Assembly (NCBI RefSeq): GCF_031877795.1
Contig: NC_133954.1
Span: forward strand, 10,135,466 to 10,199,465
Source: Strix aluco
Taxonomy: Eukaryota; Chordata; Aves; Strigiformes; Strigidae
Direction of reading: 5' to 3'
DNA length: 64,000 nucleotides
Shown: one piece after another, positions 30,776 to 60,682 of the stretch
Numbering within the stretch: position 1 is the first letter of the stretch
Layout of the letters: the number at the start of each line of letters is the position of its first letter
Program-made: the position numbers and the translations under genes
Notes under the pieces: model-generated
What the model was told of the DNA's origin: nothing
The model's database searches: none
The model's input: the letters and a program-made list of their open reading frames with translations, nothing else

Positions 30776-32773
30776 GATACCGAGAGCGGCGCAGAGCACG
30801 GGCCCAGCCCCGGGGGGGGAAGGCGAGGGGGCAGATGGGACCCTGCTCTGGAGCCCGTCCTGTATCTCTGAGTTTGTGGCTAGCATCTGCACACCGGGGA
30901 CAGAAATAGCAGCTCAGCCTCTGTCACGCGAGGCTGGGGACAAGCCTGGGAGCACCTGGGCCGGGGGAGCGGGGTCTGGCCAAGGGCACTCACTGCGTGC
31001 GGGGGACACCGGCCCGCCTGCGGGGCTGGAGGGGAGGCCAAGGAGCCGAGCGTGGGCTGCTTTGGGCTGGTGCTGGGCCGGGCGCAGGCAGGACACTGGT
31101 CTGGCAGGACCAGCAGAGGCGTGTCCAGTCCAGGAATGTCTCATCCCGATGGGAAATGTGGGGGTCCCAGCCCTGCCCCGCACCCCTGCACCCCCACAGC
31201 GCTGGGCAGGCGTGTTGCTGGTTGTTGACAATAAAATCCCCAACTCCTCATTGAGGGGCAGATTAGTTCCTGGGGGGCAGAGGCCCCACTTTCCTCTCCC
31301 CAGGGGGGAGCAAATTGATCCCGGCTTTAACCGGCTTTCTGCCGTTTGCCGCCGTAATCCCTCAATCCCCCTTTCTCACCGCTGCAGCCGTCTTTGCCGA
31401 GGCTTATCCCAGCTCTGCCCTCAGCCCTCCTGCTGCCTCCAGCCATGTGTGGGGTGCGGGCAGGGTCCCCGCCGGCCCCAGGAACTCGCTGCCAGTGCCC
31501 ACGGTGCAGCGGGGCCAGGACCTGCTGCTCCCTGGCCAGAGAGCAGCTGGGCAGAGGCAGCTGGAGCGTCCCCAGGGCTCTTTGCTGGGGGAGTCTCTCC
31601 CCCTCCCCTGCTCTTTCTGCACTGCGAGGACACTGCCTGCAGACCTCCGCTCTGTGCCAGCTCTGGGGGTGCCATCCCACACCCTGCATCCAGGGGAAAG
31701 GGGAGGGAGGGGGTCCTGGGGCAAATGCTGGCCCTACAGCCAGCTGTGGGTGCAGAGCAGGGACCCTTCGTGCCCCCGCTGGAGCCGTCACAGACTTGTC
31801 CCAGCACAAGGACAGGACGCGGGGCTGTGGCCAGAGCAGGCAGCACCCCTGGGGTGTCCGGATGAGGCCAGGGGGGGCTGTACCTCTCCTGGGGACGGGC
31901 TCGCAGGTGCTGGGAGGCTCTGGGGGTCGGGAGGCACCAGAACGCCCGGTGTGCCACCGGCTGCCCCGCAGCCCCGCTGCACCTGGGGCTTTCTGTTCCC
32001 TCTTTCTCCTGCGTGCTGCGGCCTCGGCCCTGCCTGCGCAGGAAGCGACCCCGGCCCCCGCTGCCCGCAGGTGACAGCCACGTGCCAGGCCTGGTGTGTC
32101 CGAGGGGCCCCAGCGGCCCCCGGTGCACCCCCACCCCTCGGGGCTGGGCTTGGGGGGCTGCGCGGAGGGACACGGGGGACCGCGTGGTCAGGAGGCGTAT
32201 GTAGGCCACGGGGCCGCCAGCCCCCCCCACCGTGGGTGTCTGGGGATGTTGGGGAACAGACGCAGCCTAAATCTCCTTTTCTGCACCGCTGGGGAGCCAG
32301 GCGACCCCCAAACCCCCGGCCTTAATCTGCGGCTTGATTACAAACTGCCGCCACATCTGCTGTGGGAGGGCACCGCTCCAACTCCCCCCCGCCCCCGCGG
32401 GCCTGGCCCGGGTCTGGGGGGGCCCGGGGGGGCTGGGCACGGCGGGGCCCGGGGGCTGCGCGGGACCCGGTGATCCCGGGCGGAGCTCCCGCCCGTGCCC
32501 CGCTCTGCCCACGCATCCCCACCCCGGGGCCGGGGACCGGGGGAACGGGGTGCCCGGCGGGAGCATCCCCCGGGGGCGCGGCAGCGGGGGAGGCTGGGCG
32601 GGGGGGGCCGGGGCTCTGCGCTGCGCCCAGCCCGGTCCCCGCGGCCCCCTCCCGGTCCCGGGGCCAGCCCACCCGCCCCGCCGCCGCCACCGCCCCGTGG
32701 GCGGAGCCGCCGCCGGCCCCGCTCCGCCGCGCGGCTGCAGCACCGGGAGCGGCGGCGCTCGGGGCGCTCCATC
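30776..32773. other. Intergenic between divergent CCR10 and CNTNAP1
   Basis: About 2 kb without a recognised gene. A lower-GC patch at 31215-31390 contains an orphan AATAAA (31230-31235) with no plus-strand gene to serve. From about 32400 the sequence becomes the CNTNAP1 CpG island, with a GGGCGGAGCC GC box about 75 bases before the ATG. Just upstream (32322-32345) TTAATC and GATTA form an inverted pair of homeodomain-type sites. Confidence 0.5.
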
Positions 32774-40888
<8,115 letters not shown>

Positions 40889-41723
40889 TGAGGCCGGGGG
40901 GTGGGACGGGCTCGCAGCCCCCGCAGCCCTGGGAGCCGCCTGGGGACGAGCGAGCGTCGCGGGACCAAAGGGCCGAGCACACCTCAACTGCCAACACCCG
41001 CCTCCGGCCCGGATCGCACCGCACCGACCGCCAGCCCCTCCCCGCGGCCATCACCGACCCGGCCCTGGAGCGCGGCTGCTGCCCGCCAAGCCCCGGCCCC
41101 GCTCGCCCCGGGCACGCCACCAGACCCTGCCCTTCCTCTGGCGGGGACCCCCGGGCCAGGCAGCCCACCCTCCCCTTGGCCGGGGAGCGTGCCGGGGGCG
41201 CCCGCTGCCCCATTAGCGATGCCCGCGCGTAGATGCCCCGCTGCTTTGCCGCTTAGCCAGAGCCACGACGGAAGCCACGCGACACCCGGGCATGGCCCGG
41301 GGCACCCAGCAATACCCTGCCCGTGCGGGCAACGGCTGCCGCTGCCGCGCATGACGCCGCTGCACTTCGCTGAGATGCTGCTTTCATACGATCAGGTACG
41401 GATCCTTTCTACCATTTTTGTTGCTGAATATTCTACTACACTCTGATTTTTTTATTCTATCGGTTTGTATAAAAAACCAAACGGAAGCTCCTGTCGGGTG
41501 TTACGTTCCGCGTGTCGTGGTACGTGGTCTGTAGTTTGCTCCTTCTCTGTACGAAGCGCCGGTCCTGCCGGTTACCTCCAGCCCAGGGAAAGCTCCTGTT
41601 CACTCGCTGTATTGTGGTAAGACAACGTTACAGAAACGCATTTATCTACCCAAAGGCCTGGCTCCACTGGGCACTTTATTTTTAAAAAAAACTGTTTTGT
41701 TGAATGAGATGTGAAGATACTCA

Positions 41724-41729
41724 AATAAA
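41724..41729 (+). terminator. CNTNAP1 polyadenylation signal
   Basis: AATAAA 836 bases after the CNTNAP1 stop, at the end of a stretch with falling GC (41400-41730) that looks like a 3' UTR end. Confidence 0.75.
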
Positions 41730-41734
41730 AGGCA

Positions 41735-42070
41735 GAATGACGGCGTTTGACGCTCCCCAGACTTCACCGCGGCAGCAGCTCCTCTCCCCCCTCCACGGCT
41801 CAGGCGGCAGCCGGGGGGGGACACGGCGCTGCCCACGGCAGTTCCCCCTCCCGGAGCGGGGCTGGGTGCAGCTCAGCCCGCTGCTGCCCTGGCACACATG
41901 AGCAGGTCCTGCTCTCCCCACCACGCACCCGAGCCGTGGCCGACGGGGGCAGGCGGTGGGAGGGGGCAGCCGGGCTGAGCCCCCAGCAGGCAGAGGACGG
42001 GCAGGGAACGGGCCGCTGCCAGCTGCTCCCTCGGGTAACAGAGGCCAGCAAGCCGCCGGAGGATGTTCGC
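41735..42070. other. Spacer between convergent CNTNAP1 and EZH1 3' ends
   Basis: No gene seen. A minus-strand AATAAA at 41675-41680 could serve as a distal EZH1 signal, in which case the two transcripts would overlap tail-to-tail. Confidence 0.5.
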
Positions 42071-42076
42071 TACCAC

Positions 42077-42082
42077 TTTATT
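42077..42082 (-). terminator. EZH1 polyadenylation signal
   Basis: AATAAA on the minus strand about 1.96 kb beyond the EZH1 stop. The stretch from 42083 to 44040 has no other gene and is taken as EZH1 3' UTR. A GGAC tetramer run is at about 42327 and a C15 run lies in intron 18 (about 44559). Confidence 0.65.
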
Positions 42083-44040
42083 ATGACAAAGGCTACAAGC
42101 CACGTTATTTTTAAAGTGCATTATTATTCACCGTCAACAAACCACAGACACAAGCCTGGCGTAGTGCAGATACGGCCAAAGTGGCAGAGGCTGAGCTGAG
42201 AGCGGGGCCGGGGGGGGCCGGGCGGACGGCGGGGAGCGGGGCTCAGGCAGGTGCCAGGGTACAAGCGCTGCTCCAGACAGACCCAAACCCCCCCCGCGCC
42301 TCGGGAGGGCATCGCGGCAGCAGGAAGGACGGACGGACGGAGGGCCTTGCCCCCGTGGCGGAAGGCTGGGAAGGGCATCGTGCAGGGCCGTGCCGGGGAG
42401 GGCTCAGCTCCCGGGGCAGACCCAGCACCTCTCTGCATTTCTGGCCCCCGGGGGCCAGGACGGGGCTGTGCCTTGGGAGCCCCACAGTGCCCCGAAGGAG
42501 CAGGGCAAGGGCCCCAGCACTGCTCCCCGCTGCGCGGTGCCCCCGGACAAACAGCCCCCCAGAGGGGTGAGGGGCTCTGGGCCCCTCGGTGCCATGTCAG
42601 GGCTCAGCCGGGCTCCTTGCTCAGTGCTGGACCGCGGCCCAGCACCCTCCAGCACCCAGCGTGATGCCAGTGGCTCCCAGGGGACAGCCCCATCCTTCAG
42701 GTCACCCCAGGCCCCGCTCAGGGAAGAGCCCGCGTCCAGACCACCCTGTCCCAGCCCTGGAGCTGATGAGGGATGATGTCCCCCCACCCCCAGAGCAGTA
42801 CACAGGGCCCAGCTGCCAGCTGAGGAGGATTAAAGTGCTTTTTTCTTTTTCTTTTTGCATGGGGTGCTAAGGCCAAACCTCACCCTGCCAGAGAACAACT
42901 CCCCTTCATCCCCAGGGCCAGGACCAGTGTCAGAAACCCCCAGGCAGGTTCCTGAGGAGCTGTCCCCGGGTCCCCCCAGGCAGGAGCAGGTTTGCTGTGC
43001 CCCATTCAAACCTCGGCACAGCAACATTCCGTGAGGCCTGTGCAAGGAAAGGCTCCAGGCCGAGGGGACCCGCTCTGCTGAGCCTCCCCCAGCGCCTGCG
43101 CCGCCCCAGAGGGACTGTCCTGGCAGAGGGGGGTGAAGGAACCAGCTCCGGTAGTGCCTGGCCAGGAAGCGCCTGCCCAGAGTGGGAGTAGCCGAGACCC
43201 ATCCCCTGCTCCGGGCGCAGCCGCAGCCGGTGGGCAGGAGCCCCCCTGCAGCCCCAGAGCTGCCCGGGGGAAGTGTCCCCACGCAGAGCCACTGGGGACG
43301 GGCAGGGGCCAACCAGCCCCCCCCAGCCAGGAGAAATGGCCGCAGGCTGGGAGCGCTCCTGGGTCGCTGCTGCCTCCGGCCTCCTCCTGTGCCTGCAGCA
43401 GCACCCCGTGACAGTCTCTAAGCAGCTCGGTGTCATCCCCACCCAAAGTGACTTTTTGCATAGTGCTGCTCTCCCCAGCCCCAGGCGCGGGCAGGCTCTG
43501 TCCCCCAGCCAGCTGGGGCAGAAGGGAAACGGCCTCAGCGACAGCGGCCACGGGCCCAGGCACCGCTGCGGCCACAGCTCTATGGCTTCCAACCCAGTCA
43601 CTGTCCTCGTCAAGGGACAAAACAGGCAGCACGAGGTAGCACCCGAGACCGGACCTCAGGGGCCGGGGCCGGAGGGGAGGACCAGCCCCTCTGTGCCCGG
43701 GTCTCGGTGCAGGCGGTACCTCACTCGCTCTTGTTCTCCCAGCAGTCAGCAGAAAATGGAAAGAGACCGAGAACCGGCGGCTGTCCCTCCTCCTGCTCCA
43801 CAGCTGCCTTGGTCCGCGGGCTCCCTCCAGCCCAGGAGGCCACCCATGGGGCCAGGCTCGAGCCTGCCCCAGCCCGGGGCTCACACTCCTGCCCCGAGCC
43901 TCCCTCTGGGCATCTGGGTGGAAAGCAGCACTGGTGACACACACGGCGACGGGGACAGCAGCAGTCATGTCAGCGTGAAGCAAACATGGCATCGCTTACA
44001 AGGTGCGGCAGCGAGGTGTGCCGGAGGCCGCCCGCAGCGC

Positions 44041-56109
<12,069 letters not shown>

Positions 56110-56731
56110 TTTTCTGTAGAAGTACAGAAAGAATAAATATCACCTAACGGAGAGCTTAGGCCCCCACACCAGCGCTGTTACAAAGCAAATCCCCGCGGCA
56201 CCTTTCCCCGGGAGGGACCGACCGCGCAGAGCCGCCCCAGCCCCGCCGAGGGACCGGCAGAGCCGCAGAGCCGCAGCGCCGGGGGGGTCCGGTCGCGCCG
56301 CCCCCCCGCGGGCAGAACCTTCCCGCCTGCCCCGGGGCAGCCCCCGCTGCTCCCCGAGAGGCCCCGGGGGGTCGCCGGGCTCCCCGCCCTCCCCCGGGCA
56401 CACGCTCGCCGGCCCCCGGCCGGGCTCGGCCCCCCGCGCCGGGCGTTGCTCCCCCCGCCCGGCCTCGGACCGCGACGACACCGGGGGCTCCCAACGGCCC
56501 CCCCCGCCGCCGCCGCTGCTCCGCCGGGCCCAGCGCCCGCCCGCGGGGAGCCCGGCCGAGCCGGTGACACGCACCGGGGCGGGCCAAGGCCGGCGGGCGC
56601 CGCTGGAGCGGGGGAGCGGGTCCGGGTCCCGCCGCCCCGCGCGGCCGCAGCCCCCGCCAGGCCCCCGCCGGTTCCCCGGCCCCTCCCCGGACCCCGCCGC
56701 CCCCCGGCCCCCCCGGGCCCCCCGCACTCAC

Positions 56732-56742
56732 TCCTCGGCCAT
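56732..56742 (-). promoter_or_regulatory. In-frame upstream start codon in EZH1 exon 1
   Basis: ATG GCC GAG GA precedes a consensus donor GTGAGT (56731 down). Spliced to the acceptor CTACAG|A at 56113 it reads M-A-E-E-K and continues in frame into the canonical MEIATPP start. Both ATGs have good Kozak contexts (G at -3 and G at +4; A at -3 and G at +4). Confidence 0.6.
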
Positions 56743-57589
56743 CGCGCCGGGGGGAGGCCGCGCTCCCCTGCGCCTGCGCCGCGCCCGGCCCCGCCCCGGG
56801 ACAGACCCGCCCCCGCCCCGGACCCCGCCCCGGGCTGCGGCCCCGCCCCCGCCGCCGGTCCCGGCCCCGGCCCCGGTGTCTCCGGGAGGGGCGGACACTG
56901 CGGGCGGCGGGGCCCGGACCGGTAGGGCCCGGGCGGAGTCCCGCGGGGCCCGTTTCAGCCCACAGACACCCCCCCCCCACACACACACACACTGGCTGCG
57001 GGGAACGGGCCTCGCCCCGCGGCTCCGAGCTCGGTGCCCGCCCGGTTCCGTCTCCCCGCGGGCTCTCCCCGACCCGACCCTGCTGCGGGCCCGGCCCAGT
57101 CCCGCGGGAAGCGCTTGGCGGGGCAGCGCCCGCCCCCCCCGGCTCTGCCCTCTCCGGGCCCGGGGCAGCCTGGGCCGGCCGGGCCGCGCTCCCCGACGGG
57201 GCGGCGGAGCGGGCAGGGACGGGCCCGGTGCCCCCGGGGACGCGGGTGCCGCCCCGCTGCGGGACGGTGGCGGGGCCGGGCGCCGCGGCCGGGCGGGCCC
57301 CGCGTTTCCTGAGCGGCGCCAGGAAGCGGCTGTTGGCGGCGGCTCTTCCTGCCCCGGGGCCGCGGGGAGCGGGGGGGGAGCGGGGGGCGGGCGGGACCGG
57401 CTCGTCCCGCGGCCCCGCATCCCGCCCGCATCCCATGCCCTTGCAGCTTCGCTGAGTCAGGCGGGGCGGGGGCCCGGCGTCCCCCCGACCTTCCCGGGCA
57501 TTGGCCGGGAGCAGCCGGGCCGGGCCGGGCACCGGGATAAATCCCCGGGCGCAGCCCCGCCCGGGTGCGGTGGTCCCGGCGGCGGGAGG
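56743..57589. promoter_or_regulatory. Head-to-head CpG promoter of EZH1 and RAMP-like gene
   Basis: About 850 CpG-dense bases lie between the EZH1 exon 1 ATG and the RAMP-like ATG. A (CA)n patch is at about 56978. Near the RAMP-like end are a TGAGTCA AP-1/NF-E2 site (57453-57459) and a TATA-like GATAAAT (57536-57542), about 50 bases before its ATG, so this side may be regulated rather than housekeeping. Confidence 0.55.
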
Positions 57590-59179
57590 ATGCTCCCCGG
57601 GGTGCGGCTGCTCCTCTGCTGCCTGCTCCTTCCTCTGCTCCAGCGGGGTAAGGGCAGCCCGGGCCCGCGGCTGCCGGCAGCCGGGGGGTCCCCACAGGGT
57701 CCCCGGCCCGCTTCTCCCCTCCGTCCCCACGCATCCCGCTCCCCCGGCCTCCCCGCGGGGGATGCTCCGGGCAGGGTTTGCCCCACGCTTCCCTGCCCGC
57801 GGGGCCGGTGTTTGCCCAGGAGCTGCTCTGCCCCCGCTGCCAGGGCAGAGCCAGGAGCCTCTTGCTCCCCTGCCCGCCCCTCGGCCGGTCCCCTCTGCTG
57901 TGCTGGGCTCGGCCTGGGAGGAGGAGGGGGCTCCGGTGTGCTGGGACCACCCCGGCAGGTGCCCCAAAGCCGGCTGGGCACTGGGGTGTCCCTGGCTGTG
58001 CAACCCTGGCACCCCGTGTCTCCCTGCTGCAGGGCGTGGGGACGCTGACTACGGGGACCTGCGGGATGAAGGTAGGACGCTGGTGCCATCGTCCCAGCAC
58101 GGCTCTGGCCCCGGCGGCCGCAGCATCGCCACGGCTGCAGGCTCTGCTGCTGGCGAGGGCCGCGTCCACACCCCTGGGGGATGGGGCCCAGCCCTCGCGT
58201 GGTCCCGCGGGTCCCAACGCTGACGGCACCTCCTGTCCATCCAGGTCACTACCTGTACCTGGACGAGGATGGTAAGTAGAGCCGTCCTGCTGCAGTCCTG
58301 GCTGTCCTCCCCGTCCTCCCTGTCCACCCACAGACCTGGGTGGGCCCTGCGCGGTCTGTGCTGGGGCTCACAAGAGCCCAGGTCCCGGCTTGGCTGAGCC
58401 CACGGGGCCCCCGCGGCCACAGGCAGCCCCAGCGTGGGACCCCCAGGGCTGCGCGTTGAACCCCCCCATGACAAATGGGGCACCTGGCCCACACTGGGCA
58501 GAGCTAGGAGTGTTCCCCAGGGACGACCCCAAACACACACCCCCCCCCCGAAACGGGGCGGCATCCCAGGGTCTGGCTGGGGCTCTGCAGGACCGCTGGA
58601 GGTGCTGGCGGGGCCGGCCCGCTGCCAGGACACCTACCCGGACTGGATCTCCCTGTACTGCTGGGCCCCCTTCCACGCCACCCTCATGGCCACCCCTGAG
58701 GGCAGCCGCTGCTGCTGGGACCAGATCAGCAGGTGGGTCCATGTCGGCCCCGCGGTGCCGGACGCACACTGGGAGCAGGGCCGCCGCGGTGGACGTGTGC
58801 CCGTGGCGTCAGGCCGGCCTCACGCTGCCCCCTCCGCAGCGCCTACAGCGAGCTCTCCGGCTGCACCCAGCTGCTGGCCCAGCTGCTCTCCTGCCCCTGG
58901 CCCAGCGCCGGCCTCGATGCCTTCTTCCTGCAGGTCCACGCTGAATACTTCACCAACTGCACGGGGGCTGGGCCCCCCGGGCTGGGCAGGCCGCCCCCCA
59001 CGGTGGCCGTGGCTGCGGCCGTGGGGCTCAGTTGCCTCGTACCCCTTGCAGCCGCCCTCACGCTCAGCAGAGCCCGGAGAGGGGCTCAAACCCCAGCAGG
59101 CAGCTGCCCAGCCCCTGGCTGCCCCTGCGCCTGCGAGGGGCTGGCAACAGCCCCCTTCCCTCCCAGCCCTGGGAATTGA
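57590..59179 (+). CDS. RAMP-family protein, RAMP1/3-like, not RAMP2
   Basis: Predicted type I accessory subunit of class B GPCRs (calcitonin-receptor group). Five exons: 57590-57647, 58033-58071, 58245-58271, 58591-58732, 58840-59179; all GT-AG with matching phases, 201 aa. A signal peptide (1-19, LLLCCLLLPLL) is followed by an acidic Tyr-rich linker (22-42). The ectodomain has cysteines 53, 65, 82, 97, 107, 129 with spacings 12-17-15-10-22; RAMP1 has 13-17-15-10-22. The block CPWPSAGLDAFFLQVHAEYF aligns with RAMP1 [20 protein letters not shown]. One N-glycosylation site (NCT, 128) precedes a TM helix (about 143-165), then RARR and a 36-residue Cys/Pro-rich tail, longer than any tail I know in RAMPs. 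The last intron (AG|C, phase 2) sits exactly where RAMP2 has its last intron. An extra Cys (83) adjoins Cys82. It could be a bird or sauropsid RAMP paralogue or a relative of teleost RAMP4/5. Confidence 0.82.
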
Positions 59180-60682
59180 GGAGTGGGATGAGGGTGAGGG
59201 GGACAGGGCAGAGTGGGGAGGGGGATCTGGGCATCCCTGGGGAGGAAGCAGGACCCGTGGCACGGGGGGGAGGCTGGGCCTGGGGGTCCAGGTACCTGCG
59301 TCTGCCCTGGGGGTGGGGGGGCACCGGGAGAAGGGTCCTGGGCAGCGGAGTCCTGACCCTGCACGGGCCGAGCCCCTTCCTTGGCACCCCAGGGGGCTGG
59401 CTGGGAGCACCAGGGATGCCGGGCTGGGGGAGGGGAGCCCCGGCCTTGGCTGGCGGCCACCATCAGGTCCCTGCCCGTCCCCGCCGGATGCCCCGGAGGG
59501 GGCGGCTGGCCTGGCCCCGGGGCCACGCTGAGATCATTGGGTGTCTCCCTGGCAGAGGCTCCCGCCACCCGGCCAGAGGCTCCAGCGGCTCCAACAAAGA
59601 GCAGGACCAGGGGGGCTCCAACCTGTGGCCCCCAGCGTGCCAGGGCCTGACGGCTTCCAGACTGCACCCGCGAAAGGTCCCGCGGTGCCCTGGGGGGGCA
59701 GCAGCTGCGGCCCGGGAAGGGCCAGCCGGCTCTGCCAGGACGTTTGCTGGGGAGCGCGAAGCCTGGCGAGCTCATCCTTCGGCAGCAGGGAGGGTCCCTC
59801 CGAGCTGCGCTTCATCAAGCTCCGACTCACGCTCTGCGCGGCCCGGGCGGGCTGTTAAAGGGGAAGCTCTGGGCTCACGCTCTGCCCCAGGCCAGAGGTG
59901 AAATGAGCTCACCTGGCCTCAGCCAGAGGCCGGGGTCGTCCTTGGCGCTGCTCTGCGGGGGGTGGCGGGTCCCGCGGGAGGGAGAAGCGAGGGGCTCCGG
60001 CAGAGCCGGGCTGGGCAGCGCGGGAGGAAGGCGTCGGGGCTGAGGGCTGGCAAAGTCCGTCAAGTCTCTGCCCTCTCCCCACCTCTCTGCCTGCATCGGC
60101 CTCACACCCACGGTGGTGCCACCGCCCTTCCCTCCCTTCCGTCCCCAGCTGCAGGCAGGGCCGGGCTGCCCTGGCGATGCCGGCTGTGGGGCAGGTGCCC
60201 GGCTGAGCCAGAAGCCGCAGTGTCGGGGCCGTGGGTCCCCCTCCCGCGCCCGGGCGGCAGCGCCTGTTCAGGGACATTACGCTTCCCTGTCCACTCCCCC
60301 CGGCTGCCGGGCTGCCTGCCCTCCACGCAGGAGACGAGGGATTTCACAACCCAGCCCAGACAGGATTAAAGAGAAATACACAAGTAAACAAATAGCGGCC
60401 TCGTAAAACTGGACGTGCTGCGTGGGGAGCGGAGCCTCTGGGCCAGCGGGTGAGGCGCGGGCTGCCCGGGCGCTGGGGCGCGGGAGCGATGCCCGCGGGG
60501 GCCGGCACCGTGCTGCACGGCAGCGGGGTCCCGCCGGGAAAGCCGCTGTAAAGCAGCGCTGAGCAATCTCATTTTTCACACGTCTCCTGTAGTCAAACTG
60601 CCCCTGTCAGAGGAAAGGAGTTGCTTCCTGTTATTTCCATTTAAATACTTGTCCCGGTCGTTGGCCGGCAGGCTTTTGCAGG
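59180..60682. other. Region between RAMP-like stop and RAMP2 start
   Basis: No coding exon recognised. ATTAAA at 60365-60370 is the first plausible poly(A) signal for the RAMP-like gene, implying a 3' UTR of about 1.2 kb. The last 120 bases are lower in GC and form the likely RAMP2 promoter. Confidence 0.5.
60601..60682 (+). promoter_or_regulatory. Likely RAMP2 promoter with ETS and TATA-like motifs
   Basis: ACAGGAAG on the minus strand (60624-60631) is a strong ETS/ERG match, and TTTAAATA (60640-60647) is TATA-like, 36 bases before the ATG. RAMP2 is endothelial in mammals, where ETS factors act, so the match is sensible but unproven. Confidence 0.4.

Noticed and set aside
31230-31235. AATAAA in the CCR10-CNTNAP1 gap
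   Set aside because: No plus-strand gene ends here, so it is not treated as a poly(A) signal.
42083-44040. Several 200-330 codon frames on both strands beyond the EZH1 stop
   Set aside because: They lie in the EZH1 3' UTR, are Pro/Ser/Gly-rich and lack splice or family support.
56156-58012. Minus-strand frame of 618 codons between EZH1 and the RAMP-like gene
   Set aside because: It crosses EZH1 exon 1, the CpG promoter and RAMP-like exon 1 in antisense; the translation is Gly/Arg/Pro/Ala-rich without domains.
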